Shown: one piece after another, positions 32,522-46,500 of the stretch
Layout: each line of letters starts with the position of its first letter
Position numbering within the stretch: position 1 is the stretch's first letter
Assembly: GCA_026413225.1 (NCBI GenBank)
Contig: CM048552.1
Coordinates: 136,847,053-136,911,052, forward strand
Length of the DNA: 64,000 bases
Reading direction: 5' to 3'
Source of the DNA: Otis tarda
Lineage: Eukaryota; Chordata; Aves; Otidiformes; Otididae
Made by a program: the position numbers and the translations under genes
The notes under the pieces: generated by a model
Databases searched by the model: none
What the model was told of the DNA's origin: nothing
The model's input: the letters and a program-made list of their open reading frames with translations, nothing else

Positions 32522-35500
32522 AACAAAAAAAAAGGGGAAAAAAAACCTTTTCCCCTTTAGCTTGATCTTATTGCATGATTGCCCACAAAAGGCTTTAGTT
32601 GTTTCTCAAGCATCATCTGTCTTTCTGGACCAGAAATCCTGGGGTATTAGATCATGGATTTTGTCTAATTTGTCTATTTCCATGACTTTTTCTGTTGTCT
32701 GTTTCTGTGAATTTATACCTCTAAATATTGTAGTGGAGTTAGCTTTAGGAAGACAGATTGTGTTGTTGTGGTCTAGAAAATCTGGAAACTGTTACTGGAG
32801 AAAACAGGTTTGTGGAGAAATGCACTTTATTTCCTCATTTGTCTTGAGCTGATGAGGTAGGTATGCCCCAAGAGAGACTAAAAACCAATGGTACTGATTT
32901 TTTTTTCCTAAGGTTTCCTTGAGTTTTCAGACTAATTCCAGTACATTATCCTAGTCCAGTGATTTTCTTTTTTTACCTCTTTGGATTGACCCTCGCTGCC
33001 CCCAACCCTATCCCTGCTCTTGGATTTCTGTTAATGCCTCCTCGCTTCCCTGACCTCAGTTTTTTGGTTTCTGTCTTTAACCTCCTGCTCTTTCCCCAGC
33101 CATCTGGACATTAGAGCTCACAGAACTGTAGGGTGAGCCCAGAGGGAAGAGAGGGATTTTAAAGAAAGACGGGAAATGCCATCTCAATCCTTCTTCTTTT
33201 CAAATGTGCTTTTAACTTCATCAGGGAGGTAGGCTTTGCCAACCTGGGACTCCTGTCCTGGTCAGTGTGCAGCTGGAAATTTGAGCATGACAAAGAAGAA
33301 GAATACTGGTAGCATTTTTTAACATCTTCTCTTTCTTCTGTCATTGAACTGGAATTGGAAATTTTCATTGAAAATCCTAAGCTTGAAAATATTTTTGAGC
33401 CTTTCCAAACATCTTTTGGCCAATATTTATGCCATTGGTTGGTGCTATGCCAGGTGATGACTAAACACGTTTGCCTTTTTGAGGCACTTGAGAAGAGGTA
33501 AAGGAAGGGGAAGAGAAAGAGAAAGGAAGGGGCAGCTCTGGCTGTTTGTGTGCTATTCCTGCATAACAACGGGGGAAGCAGCTTTCTGTTTTTCTTGACA
33601 GCAGTACATTTTAAAATACCAGAGTGCATTCCTAAGACTAGACTAGGTTACTCAGAAAATAAAGTACAGAAGAGAGGGACAGAGGGAGGCCCAGAGGGAA
33701 AACAACTATGTGGGAGAGGAGACCAGGAGGAGCCTGCAGAGAAGGAAAGGATTACCAGACTCTTAAAATTGCATTAGGAATGCAGGGGAAGGAGTCTTTA
33801 TACAGAAATTGTGAATGAAGCTTGTTTGAAAGCCTTGAGGATGAAAATAGGACTTTTCAGTGCTACAGAATCAGAAGTTAGCTTGGTAAGCACAGTTGCG
33901 AGGAAGAGGAGTAATTGATAAACATCAAGAGCTTGGAGGCAAAGAGAAGGAAGGCAGCAGACAGAAAGGTAAGTAGGATAAAGACGACCTCTGAAGGCAC
34001 ACAAAATGGCTTAAACACTCACAACAGCCATTGTAACTTCCCATTCTTTCTCCATTAAACTGTCTGACCTATCTCTTCTTGAAAGAATGGATCCTGATGG
34101 TACCTGTCCTCTACAGGCCCCTTTGTGTTGCAGTGTAAGGGGGTAATAGGATGATCAATGGAGTTTTGTTTTATAAATCTTCTATATTCCTAGTAAAAAC
34201 TATATTCCTAGTAAGCTCTTCTTTCCAATGGGCATTAAAAAACCACTGCAATATTCTGGGGTGTTGGGTTTTTAACGTCTCTAAAAGCAGCTGAAATATA
34301 AGGCTTAGTTTCCTGATCAAACTGCAAGGCTTTTGGCTTTTTCAGTCTTGAGGTTATTATGTAGTGTGTTTAAATAGTTTGTCCCACACAATTTTATAAC
34401 TGCAGTTATACAGGAAAAGTTAGTTTTTATGATAAAGACATTTGATGTTGTGATATGTCATCTCAGTAGAAAGTGCTATGAAAGATGTGGCACCAGTTCG
34501 AAGCTTATATGATATGGACAGATATTGCATGATGCTGGACTTCAGGCCAGGCATAAGTCCAGCTGTCAGAGTTGAAAGGTGACTGACTTAATTAATTTTC
34601 CCAGCTTTGGACTGTTTAATTTAAAAGTGCTGTGCAAAGACTTACCCTTTAGAGATTTAAAAAATACGTGTTAATGTGCTTTGCTGTGCAGATATACGCT
34701 AAGTGGTATTAGGATCGCATATGCACTGTAGCAAATCCAGCAAGTTTGGGGATTTAGTAATATTTACAATAGACACTTGTTTACTTACTCTGTTCTCTTT
34801 CTTGTGTAGGGTGAAAAGGTTACGTATGCCTTCAGGTGATAATGGACAAATTATTTAATTAATAGGAGTGGTTTTGCTCTAAATCAGAAGGTCAAGACTC
34901 TTTGCCTAGTGTGTGGGAAAGAATGATACTCAGAGTGATTAACACCCAGAGGAAATTTCTCGGAGTTTATTTTGGCTAGTCTATAGTTGATAACTCCCTT
35001 GGCTAATGGCATGCCTGGCTCCATGTCAATCACTGTTTGCAGAGCTTAACTCTGAACAGCAGTTATTGGTCACATATGTTGGCCTGTCAACTCTTGTTTC
35101 AGAAACAGGATGCAAAATGGCAAATGAGTAAACTGTAACATTTGGGGTTTTGTTTCTATTTTGTTGTTGTTGTTGAAAGACTCCAGTTTTTTTTTTTTAA
35201 AGGAAATATAGGAAGGTTCTTGCTGAAAGTCTGCTTATATGAAGTAGGAGACTCTCTATGCCACACTACTTCATTTTGCAGACAGGAGAAGCTTGAGAGA
35301 GACACATTAGGAGAATGGGAATAACTGAACAAATTCCTATGGCTGTTGCCACTTGTGCCCTAGGCTGACAGGTGGGTACTGTATGAGGAGGCACCGATGA
35401 TATTAAAGATTGCATATGGATAAAAATGATGACATAACATCATACCTTTGGTTTTTGTTGATGATACGCATTGTTGGCTAGGCTTGTTTTCATAGAGAGC

Positions 35501-38500
35501 TGGAGGAGAGGATGCTTTTTGTGTCAGTAGTGTTAGCCAATGTGTGGTCCAGGGCAGCTATGACTTTCTGGTGTACAGCTGCTAAGAAAGTTGCAAGATC
35601 AGCAAATCCTTTGCTAGCCACTGCACACCAGCTAGCTGAAATGAACTGTTAATCAGGAAGGGAAGTTGAACAATGACATACTGGAGAGCCTTTGGAAAAT
35701 TTTGTCATGCCTTGGTCTTACCTGGAAGTGGAGATTGTAATAATGAGTTTGAAAGATGTTTTGAAGTTTACTTACTTACAGTTTTACTTACAAAAAGCAG
35801 TAAGAACTGGTGATATTGATGATGTAAGAATGCATAGGAGAGAGCTCCTTCCTGTAGGGTTGAAACGTATACTGTATCTTCATGGAATATGCTTCTCTTA
35901 AAATGGTACTCTCTTCCCCAGCTATATCCAGTCTTTATTCTCTCCCTAGCTCCCTCAAAAAAAAAAAACCCAAAACCTAACCTTCCAAACCAGTCGACCC
36001 ACTAAAACTGTTTAATTTTCAGATGAACCCCCAGATAAGACTCAGTTATTGTGCTCTGGGATGTATCTGGACTGAGTTATTGTTTTGTTTTACTTGACTA
36101 TATTAAAGCACTAAGTATGCTCTTCTACATAGTATATGTAAACAAAAAATATTTGCATTTAATGGCAAATTAATTGAAATAATTATTTTTGGCTTATTCC
36201 TTAAAACATTTTATTCAAGTGTATTCAAGTGTGTATATTTTTATGAAACTGAACTTCTCAACAGGGAGCTGTTCTATCACAAAAAAAAATTTGATTTATT
36301 CCTGTGATCTGTGAGGGAGGCTGAACTACTCCTTGGAATTAAAACATCTGGTGAAAGAGGAAGTGGAGAATTCCCCTAAATTTTAAAAAACATTATCTCA
36401 TTGTGAAATTTTGTGTCAGACCAGATGATACAAAAGAGACTTATGAAATGTAAAATACAAAATATTTTAATTTTGTTAAAAATTTTTGTGTTTCATTGTT
36501 GAAGAACAAGTTTCCAGTAGTAAGAAGCACTTAATCTGATCAGATCTCCTGACCCCAGTAATAACAAAATTGGTCTTTTTTATAATCCCAGGATTACTGT
36601 TATATTTTAGCTCTTCTGGGAGAGAAAAAGTCATGATATGGTGAATAGCTTAGGCTATAGTGAGGATCTTGCTAGCTACCTGAAGGTAAACACTGCAGGT
36701 ACCTTGTTTCTTCATAGGCTTTTATAACAAGATAACTACGATGTTTATTTTTTAAATTCTTCCTCCCTTACCATGCTTCTATCCAGACAGACATGCACAT
36801 ATGTTTCTAAGAAGTGAAAAAAAAAGGCTTTAAATGTTGCATGAGGCATCAACAGCAGATTCTGTTCAGACATCATTCAGTGATTGTCCTGAAGCAGAAA
36901 CTAATGCAAAATTTAGTAGCGATATTTAGATAAGAACAAGGGACCTATTCCAATCTTGAATATAGTTGCCCAAATATAGTTCCAGCGATGATGTTCCAGT
37001 AGCTCATTGAAGGGTACCAGGAACATCTATTCTCCAAATCTTGATTATACAAGTAATGAAATGAGTCATAGTATCTCATAAAATATTTAAGGAAGATAGT
37101 ATAAAAGATCAAAAACCATAAAAGCCTCTAGAATGACTCAGAATGAGGGAGATAAATTGCTAGTGTCCTCGCACTAGCAGGAAATTCTTTTTGGGGAAAT
37201 TGCAAATGATACTAGGAAGTGGACTAAGGCTTATACTTAGTTGGACTAGTGGCTAATACTAAGAAGGACTGCTCCACAAAATGCCCTCTAAATCCTCCTT
37301 AGATGGACACTATCAGTTTAACTTTGAGCATGTAAGATGTGTTGACCACATTTTCCAAATATTCAGAGCATTTTGTTTCAGTGCATGAAATAATTCACAG
37401 ATATTTTACTATGCAAAAATTTGGCTGTGGTTTAAAGCATCATGTTAAAGTTTTGGTACATGGTTGTATTTTTAATATTTTGCAGGTTTATCTTTACCTT
37501 TTAAATGCAAATATGCTGAAATTGAGACAGGAAGCCTGGACTGGGTCAGCTTGTAGCTCTGTTACAATTTTATATCTCCATATGTCCATGCTGCAACTGA
37601 GGAGTTACTTATTGATCTTGTTTGGGTGGTGACCCTCAACTCTCCCAGGCTAATGTCATAGACATGGGCATGAAGTAGGCTCCCAGTTCTGCTTTCATGT
37701 CAGCTGCTATACATCCCCTATTCACCTCAGGGGGAGGACACAGATTAAATCTACTTATGCTGCTAGCTTTCTAGTACCTATCTATACTTCCCTCCAAGTG
37801 CACAGAAGGTTGGGGAAGTCTTCCTGCAATTGAATGGAAAACATCATGGAGTGGTGTAGCTGCAGCTGGAGGAACCACAGGAATTGCCCCAACAAATCTT
37901 AGTAACAGACACAGGAATGTCAGTCTGAAAACTGATGTGAAAAAACAATAGAGTGCAAATTGTAAATATCTGAGTGAGGACAAGTTTATCTATCTGCCTT
38001 GTTAACTGGATTTTAGATGTCTGACTCTAAATCTGTGGCTTATTACTTATGTCAAGGATGGGAGGAGATATATAAAACAAGACCTGAAGAACTAGGCCTT
38101 TCCCAAGAAAACCTTGAAAAACTGATCTTTATCATCTGCGCAGTCTGTCTTCAAACTATGTATGGATTGACATACAGAGCTGACACCTCCTGCTGTTATG
38201 TGGGATGTTCACTTTAATATAAGGAAGAAAAGTATTGGGAAGGCTTTAAATAGATTGTGATGAAAGATTTTTTTAAAAAAAACTTAGGTTTGACCTAGGC
38301 AGAACAATAATATTGAGCATTGCTGCTGTCTGAGAAGTCAGGATTAGTGAAGGAGTGCTGTGTTAAGTGTTTCAGCAAGGTCTAATAAAGCATGAGGGAA
38401 TAGGGTAAGAGAAAGGCATCTCCAGTCAGTTTGGAATTTTTAAGAAAACAATAAAAAATTCGTGCTAGCCTTAAATCCAATAGTACTCTATTGTGTTCTC

Positions 38501-38719
38501 CCCTCATCTTTGTTTAAAAAGATTAAAATGACAGTATGTTTTTAAGACAGAAATATTATTTACACAATGAGACAACAGAAGTCTATGCTGCCTCCAAAGG
38601 ACATACCTTTTAAAACAAACTTCAACAGGGAATCCAGATGTGATACTCTGTAGGTTTAAAAGAAGCCATTTTATAAGCGTTTGTATATAATTAAACATTT
38701 GCAAGAAATTCAGTGGCCC
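32521..38719. other. Noncoding stretch, no gene recognised
   Basis: About 6 kb of AT-rich DNA. It holds a short direct repeat at 34182-34214, isolated splice-like signals (donor GAAAG|GTAAGTA after 33968; acceptor CTCTTTCTTGTGTAG ending at 34809) and many short frames without recognisable domains. No RNA gene is seen. Confidence 0.6.
34182..34214. repeat. 15-bp direct repeat
   Basis: CTATATTCCTAGTAA occurs at 34182-34196 and again at 34200-34214, separated by AAA. It looks like a simple local duplication. Confidence 0.85.
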
Positions 38720-39533
38720 ATTTGATATGCATGAAGGAAGGGATGCCATCCAGAGGGAGCTTGACAGGCTTGAGAAGTGGGACAATGTGAACCTAATGAA
38801 GTAATGCCCAGTATCAATACAGACTGGGTGATGAATGGATTGAGAGTAGCCCTGTGGAGAAGGACTTGGGGATACTGGTGGATGAAAAGCTGGACATGAC
38901 CTGACAACGTATGCTCGCAGCCCAGAAAGCCAACCACATCCTGGGCTGCATCAAAAGGAGCGTGGCCAGCAGGTCAAGGGAGGTGATTCTCCCCCTCTGC
39001 TCTGCTCTCATGAAACCCCACCTGGAGTACTGCGTCTAGCTCTGGAGTCCTCAGTACAAGAAGGACATGGACCAGTTGGTGTGAGTCCACAGGAGGGCCA
39101 CAGAAATGATCAGAGGGCCAGAGCATCTCTACTATGAAGACAGGCTGAAAGAGTTGGGGCTGTTCAGCCTGGAGAAGAGAAGGCTCTGGGGAGACTTTAC
39201 TGGGGCCTTTTGTTACTTAAAGGGACCTTATAAGATAGACGGAGAGAAACTTTTTAGCAGAGCCTGTAGTGACAGGACAAGGGGCAATGCTTTTAAACAA
39301 AGAGACTAATTTAGGTTGGATATAAGGAAGAAATTTTTTACAGTGAGGATGGTGAAACACTCAAAAACATGTTGCCCAGAGAAGCTGTGGATGCTCCATC
39401 ATTATAAGTGTTCAAGGTCAGGCTGGATGGGGCTTTGGGCAACCTGATCTAGTGATGTCCCTGCCCACAGCAGGTGGGTTGGACTAGATGATCTTTGAAG
39501 GTCTTTTCAACACAAACCATTCTATGATTCTAT
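38720..39533 (+). mobile_element. CR1 LINE fragment, 5'-truncated
   Basis: A plus-strand CR1 copy starting in ORF2 just after the FADD motif (GRDAIQRELDRLEKW equivalent near 38734) and ending at ATTCTATGATTCTAT near 39533. The 3' UTR reads GGTTGGACTAGATGATCTTTG. The left edge is approximate. In-frame stops (for example in ATGACCTGACAACG and GCGTCTAGCTCT) and frameshifts show it is a dead copy. Its 3' UTR, with CCTGCCCACAGCAGGTGGG, differs from the 3.9 kb and 61.8 kb copies, so it belongs to another CR1 subfamily. Confidence 0.95.
39106..39309 (+). pseudogene. CR1 ORF2 C-terminal remnant
   Basis: A 67-codon open piece of CR1 ORF2 ([19 protein letters not shown], then [14 protein letters not shown]) that ends at a TAA where intact elements continue into the RKKFFT segment. 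It lacks all catalytic residues. Confidence 0.9.
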
Positions 39534-42500
39534 ATTTTTTTAATTTTTGTTTATTTAAGTCCTTTTTTTTTTAGGTAATATTATGAGATGCTCTCTTTTA
39601 AGAAGCCATTCTAATCTTGATTAAACCATGCATGATTGCATTCCAGGAAGTATACTAATTTAACTGGAAATATTCTGGATATACTGCATGCTTGTGATGG
39701 GAGTCATCTGACAACATATTCACTGACAATGGGACATATATGTCTTAGCTCATTTGCTGCAGACTTCTTTTATAGTCCATGGATACAGGTACTTCCACAA
39801 CAGGATTTTTTTTTGGATGAAAGCTATATAAAACTGATCAGATAAATTACTTCCTTGAAATGCCTATTGAGTATGAAAGAATCCCAGGATTAGTAGGATC
39901 TAGTCATCTGTAGGGTTCTATATTATGGACACCTTTACTTCATCAGATGAACTGAAATTTAGTATCATTTAGAGCGGCCTTTGTTTCCCCTGACATCTGT
40001 CATATCCCGTTCAAAGATGGCTCTATAAGAGATGCAGAAAAATCTTGCTTGATGTTGCCTTTCTTACCTAAAGTCAGATGAGATGAATTTCCTCCTTTAC
40101 AGAGGATGTGTCCAACGAAGGTTAGCAGAGTGATACTACTGTCTCCTAGCAGCCAGGAATGATTTCTTCAGGAGAATTCATGCTACAGTTTATTTTAAGT
40201 GGTACTCTGTGATATTTAGTCACAGTTAACTGCGCAAGGGCACAAACTGACAACTTAATTTCAAAAATGTTAACTTCAGAAACATTTATGCCATCCAGAA
40301 TACTAACATGACTGAGAGCTGTATTACACCCTGCAGGGTTCTTAATGGAATCTCACCTATGGCAACAAGTGTTATCTACATCATACCACACATTTTTATC
40401 TTCATAAACCAGGACTCCAATCATGAGTATCTCCTGTCTTTTCAGTGTCTTACACTCTCATTCATTCCCATTCCCATGACTTCAGCTTTTTCCGAATGCT
40501 CTGTTTCTGAAACTCTGTGTTCCCCACTTACCAGACTTGCCTCCACCTGAATCCTCAGTCAGGTTTTCCTGAAGGTGCCAAGCTTTTGGCACGCTCAATG
40601 CCTATGTCTACATTAACAAGTTGTATTGGACCGGTCAACAGCTCATCCATAGAGTGAAATGATGGATACAGAGAACCCGATACTTAGACTATGCGTATTT
40701 TACTCCCACGCTCTACTACTTCAGTCATGGCCTGAGGACTGGATATTCATTAGGGGCTGAAGATCATTATTAAGTGCTCATCCAGAGCTCATAATCTGGG
40801 TTATTTCATGTGAGAGGATGAAACTTCACGCTCCAGCATCAGTCAGAGATGCGAACAAAAACTCAGTTAATGGAGAGGATTGGGAGATTGCTTAAAAATG
40901 ATCTCAAAAGCACTAACAGGAGGACATACAGCAAGCACAGGGGCTTCTGCTTTTCAAAGGCACAGATATTGTTGAATTAGCATTTGAACTGCTCATTTCC
41001 CTAATACTGCTTTCCAAACCAGGCTCATCCTGAGTGATGATGTTAACAATGCAGATACAGCTAATGAGCAAGCCACACTCAGACTGCTGGTAAGGCACAA
41101 TGAAGTGACTCTCCCTCAAGTGAGGAGGTTAAGTAATACATGAGTGAACTTACGTATTCAGAGCACAGTAAAAAATTATGAAGGGCAGATTTAAGAGGAG
41201 GAAGATGGTTTTGGGTCAGGCTGAGAGAGAAGAGTACTAATGCTAAACAGTGTTATAGTGCTAATCCTTTTAACTTCCTCTCTGGGCTTTGTTGCCAGAT
41301 CCCTACTGGGGCCTGATTACGCAGACTTCGCTCTGTCTTCCCAGGCATCCGCTCCGAGCAGAGCTGCCTCTTCCCGTAGTTAACAAGGAGCCGAACTGCA
41401 AGAGGCAGACAGCTTTTTACTGTTAAAATGTTGTAATTCAACCAAAGGTACAGAATATCTGCTGACCAAGCATATGAATGTGTTTAGGATGCTATACTGC
41501 TCAGAAGTATGAGACTATTGTATCTGTGCTGCATTATTTCTTATCTCTGCTAACTATGGAAGGATCTCTTCTATAGAAAAGCTCAGGAGTACATAAAGGC
41601 ACCGTTGTTTCTTGGAGTTAGTGAAGCTATGAAACGCATGAACTTTACCCCTTGCCTCTACAAAAGGTCTGCCAGTTCTATGAATTTTAAATCCATGGGA
41701 AATTTTTGTTGCCCTCGGCTGCTGAGTTTCAATAGCTAAAACGCTTTCTGAAGCTGTGCTTGAATGCTGTTTTCTTTATAGCCTCCAAAATGACACCTTA
41801 TGCTTTTCCTGCATTCATAATGCTGAGAAAAAGACGAACAAGTGTTCTCTGTTCAGACAGCCTTCATATATAATCTGGTCTGTTTGGCTGTTTGAATGTA
41901 GTGATTTAATGCCAATGATTTCAAGAAATGCTAAAATGTGTTTAGCATTTTGATGTTTTAAAATCTGGGAATAAAAAGGCTGATGTTATGATCCATGGAG
42001 GAATAGCACTTACAAACTGGAGCTAGGGTACAAGAAAACTGGAACGGTTTCCTGTGTAATGAGCCGTGCATGGCAAAGACTGTAAGGAATGGCTGGCAGC
42101 AAAGAGCTATCTACAGTGATGTAGTCATTTTATGTTCCATTAAGGTCTTGTTATTTTAGTATTTAAACAAAATTATGCCGCAGGAAAACATGGAGCCTGT
42201 TGCACAACTCTGGTAAGGAAGAAAATCAAACTTGAAAGTGTTGGGCTGTCATTTAGAAGAATTACATCCATCAAATTCTGATTTTAAGCTAAGTATTTTG
42301 GAGACAAAAAGGGGAAACTGTGGTTCAGGAAGGAAATAGTGGTATACTGAGCACTGGAAATGTCAAGGCACACGTGGGCAGATACAAACAGCACTTTTTT
42401 GACTATGTGACTGGAACTTTGTTTTTGCTTACTCAAGATGATGGTCAGAGAGAACCATCTATTTTCAAGAGTCACATATAACATATAAAATGGATCTGTT

Positions 42501-43276
42501 TTTCAAAGAATACTGAGCACTTACTCTTCAAAAAAATTGGACACAATGTGGACGTATAAAAAATACATATTCTCATATGCCCTTTTGAAAATGTAAGACA
42601 CAGCAATAAGAAAGGGGGAAAAAAGGAAATCTTTTTGGTTTTCCTGTCTGTATTATAAACCAATATCATAACCAAAACCATTCTAAGATATGTCCAGGCT
42701 ACTATATCAGAGAACCAAAGATCCCAATCTGAGAACTCAGGTCTCTGCATCCATATTTTTTTTCTATAAGGAAGACCGTGACTTGTGTCAAACAATTTAC
42801 CCACCACTTCCCCATTGGGAATCCAACCATACTATTAGTTTAACTGGCAGACATGTTCCTAACTTTAAATACATCTAGTAAAACTCACCAATAAGCCTTG
42901 TGTCCAGATTTCTATCTCTAGTGGTGTGTCTGGATTGACAGATGGCACAAGTATCTTCAAAGAGGCTGGTAAAAGAACAGTGTTGTCAAACACCAAATTG
43001 GCACAATGGGTGGGAATTCTCCCCTTTGCCTCCTTCCAGGTTTCTTTTGCTGCTGCAAAGGAAAGCTGAGGAAACAACAATTTGGACAACACTGTGGTCA
43101 CTGGCTGTGCATTTGCCCCAAGCAACCCTATCCTGCTCTAGATTTCAGAGACTTAATGTGAATTTGATCTCTGGACATTTAGCTTTCAACCAACTAAAGA
43201 TGTAGACATGATGACTTCCACCCTCAATGAAGGTAACGCTCACCCATGTCCCTCACTGGGTGGCTTTCGTAGCCTT
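39534..43276. other. Noncoding stretch, no gene recognised
   Basis: AT-rich DNA with short frames that match no family. I see no repeats beyond short T-tracts, and no promoter-like clusters. Confidence 0.6.
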
Positions 43277-43530
43277 GACTTTCATGCAGTTGCGTTCTTG
43301 TGTCAGTTCAGAAATCCAAATGAATCAAAGTTCAGGAAGCACATGGAAAGATTTCTCAAATTATTTCATGTCAAATGTAATAAAATAATAGCTTTTAAAT
43401 AATGACTTTCATGCAGTTGCGTTCTTGTGTCAGCGCAGAAATCCAAACGAATCAAAGTTCAGGAAGCACGTGGAAAGATTTCTCAAATTATTTCATGTCA
43501 AATGTAATAAAATAAAAGCTTTTAAATAAT
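43277..43530. repeat. Tandem duplication, two 127-bp copies
   Basis: Copy 1 (43277-43403) and copy 2 (43404-43530) are directly adjacent and the same length. They differ at five positions that I can count, about 96% identity. Four of the five differences fall in three CpG dinucleotides present only in copy 2, including a CACGTG E-box at 43467-43472 that reads CACATG in copy 1. Both copies carry CAAAGTTCA, an HNF4-like site. Neither copy is coding. It does not match CR1. Confidence 0.95.
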
Positions 43531-46500
43531 TTTTCTAAATCTGATTTCTGACTTGAATGCCTGTGAGGGTGGTAATACTGAGGCTCCTGCTTGCGTTGTT
43601 GTGGGCTGTGATGGGAAGAGGCAAGTATCAGATCCATTCTCACTGATGGCACTCTGCTAATCAATTCGCAGACCAGTTGTCCAGGAAAAGTCAGCCTGCT
43701 CCAGATGCCATGTACCACCACACAATTCCTTCCCATCCCCCAGGCACCTGAGAAAAGCAGATGGGGAGCTGAAGAGAGGCCTGGTAATACTGACTATAAC
43801 AAGATACCCCTTCCCCCTATATCTACACTATATCTTTTTAATATGTCATTTTCCAATATAAACAAACATCTGCTTCTGGAATGTGTAAGTTGAAAGCAAG
43901 ACTGTAGCCCTCATTCTTTAATATACGAAGTAACAGAATAAAAATCTAAGTGTGAGAATACTTTAAAAGACTGTCTTCTTAAAATGTTTAGTCCTAGGAA
44001 CAAGCACTACTCAATGTACTAGAGATTTTTTTCCAAACAAGCAATCCATCGCAAGAACTGGTGTACTTCATCTGGTCCGATAGGGTGATATTTATCTTCA
44101 CACTAGACAGAACAAATCTTCTTTTTAAGCCTTTGTGGCCCTTTGAGTACTGGTCTGACTCAAAGAAAAGAAAGATATTTATCAGACAATCTCAAGTGGA
44201 TGGTGAAGTATTATGCTTTGAATGGTTTATATTCTCCTCTCTCTCCTACATATTATTTTAAACTCTGTTTTGCTTTGCATCTGAAATATTGTTGTAGGAT
44301 ATCCATGTTCCTGATGCAACCTGAAGGTATGTGATTTTTTTGTGTGACTATTTTTGGGGGAGGGCTCTTACACAAATGCTGCTGAAAAATTAACATCACT
44401 CACTGACTAGGGGCTAGGATTTCGTGTCTGGTTTTCACTGTTCAGACCATTAGTGGTGGCATACACATGAATAATTCTGTTCATAGTATTGTCAGATGCT
44501 TTTCTGCATTGCTTGGGTATAAAACCTGAATAATATGATTTACCTTATTGTCTTCTAGAAGTGAAAAGGCATTATGGTCAGTCACTTGAATTTGCAATTT
44601 GTCACTGTATAGTTGAGTCATTTCAAAGATATGTCACGCAACAAATGTTTTGGGGTTTTGTTGCTTTTTCCTTGTGTGCACATAATATATTGAGATTTCC
44701 ACACAAATGAAAGAGGTAACATCTAAAGAAAGGCTGATAATATCTTGTGGTTGTTTACATGATTCTTAATCGTAAACCATCTTGACCATGTCTTGATTGT
44801 TTACAAAGGGAGTCCAGCCCACCTTCCACCTAAAGACAGTTACGAAGCTCAGTTTGACTTGATAAGAAAGCACTCGGGAAGACAAGGACAGTGTCTCACA
44901 GAATTACGTTTTAGTACATTGGTTTCCAGGAATTTCTAATTCTTATAACTTCATAATCCCAAGTGCAATTATAATGCAAAGCCATAGATCTTAATAATAT
45001 ATGGTTTTTATTTGAATAGTAGCACTTCAACATTTCAAAATAATTCACAGTAAAGTAAGTGGTGAAGGGAGCAGAGTTCCTCTGCTGAAGGCACTCTGTG
45101 CTCTGTGTGTGTGATAAAATCCCGGCATGAATGCACAGCAAAATGAAGTATTAACTTTCTTTTCTTCCTAAGAGTTCAAAATGTTTTGCTCCTCTGAGAT
45201 TTAATGTAAGTGGTGCTGCGTGTTTAGTCTACAGTCTTCTGTTCACCTTTGAAAAGCCTAGGTTGTAATCTGATTTAGGTGACAATTGAAAGAGCTCAGT
45301 GGTCTCAGTTTAGTCCCTTGTTTATGAAACCACTGTCACGCACTTAACACAGTGCTGGGCATGGCAATAACAGACCCATTTTGAAGCACACTGGCACAGT
45401 TGCAGTAAAAGAGGTATGGAGTATAAACTTGGCTTTAAAAAAAAAAATCCAGCAAATTCCTTTCTTTTAAACAGCACCAATATTTACTGAAATTGTGCAA
45501 AGCCAAACTTTTCCCACTGGATAGGATGCCTTTATTCTCACAGATGACAGACTATTCTGCATTATAACTGTAAAAGATTTTGGCGCTGCTGGAAAAGAAA
45601 TCCTCAGTAGAAGGAACTGCGTTATGGTAAAAGTGATTTGCAGTGGTTAATTAAAGGTATCAGTATAGCAGAATCTGACCAGATGGTATATTGTTAGGTG
45701 GCCATCAAGTCAGAAACTGTGCTAGGTTAACGATGCTGACTGATCAATATCTTCAATCATCTCTTTTCATCTGACCCATCCTGAAGTTGTAATAGACATG
45801 ATAGGGTAGTGTAAAACTCTGCAATAGTAAATAAATTAATTAAAGTAAGTTTATATTGGAATAAATTAAAATGTAGCCTTAAGTAATAAAGGCAACAAAA
45901 AAAAATCTTTATAAAAAGGATGTTTCTCATCTTGCGTTGTTAAATTCTGAAAAAAAAAAAAGCTGTGTTGCAGTTTTTGAAAAACACTGTGCCAGTTAAT
46001 ACCATTTCTGTAACCAAGTATGGATCAAAAGCTGTGCCTCACAACCATCAGTAAAGGTTTTTGTGAGTAGACATAGCAGAAGAAAGAGGTTTAGAGTTCA
46101 GCACTTCAGGAGGCTAATGTGTGTTAAAGCTACTTTTCGAGTGGACCATTGCTTAATCTCTCTGCTGCCAGTCAAGATAGTGATTAAAAATCACCCAACC
46201 AGGGAATTGCTTCTGGATGTTGATGTGCTGGGTTGTGGGGATGGAGTTAAGAGGGTGGAGAAGAGGAGGGTTTATGTATGTATGGCTGATGTTTGAGCAG
46301 CTGAATTTCAAATAGAGGGAGGGGAAGAGAGGGAAAAACTTGGCTGGCCCCAAGAGGGAGAAAAGAAAGAGAACAAAGCTTCCTTCATTAAACTCAGCCA
46401 GTCACGTAATCATAATTTCTGAGTTCCTCACAAGAGAGCTACCTCACTATCACTACTCTAAAGAGAAAACAAGACTGGGAAATCAAAAGTCAGCACTAGG

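Noticed and set aside
33159-33629. 156-codon minus-strand frame
   Set aside because: The peptide is rich in Ser, Lys and Phe without any motif; no promoter or splice support.
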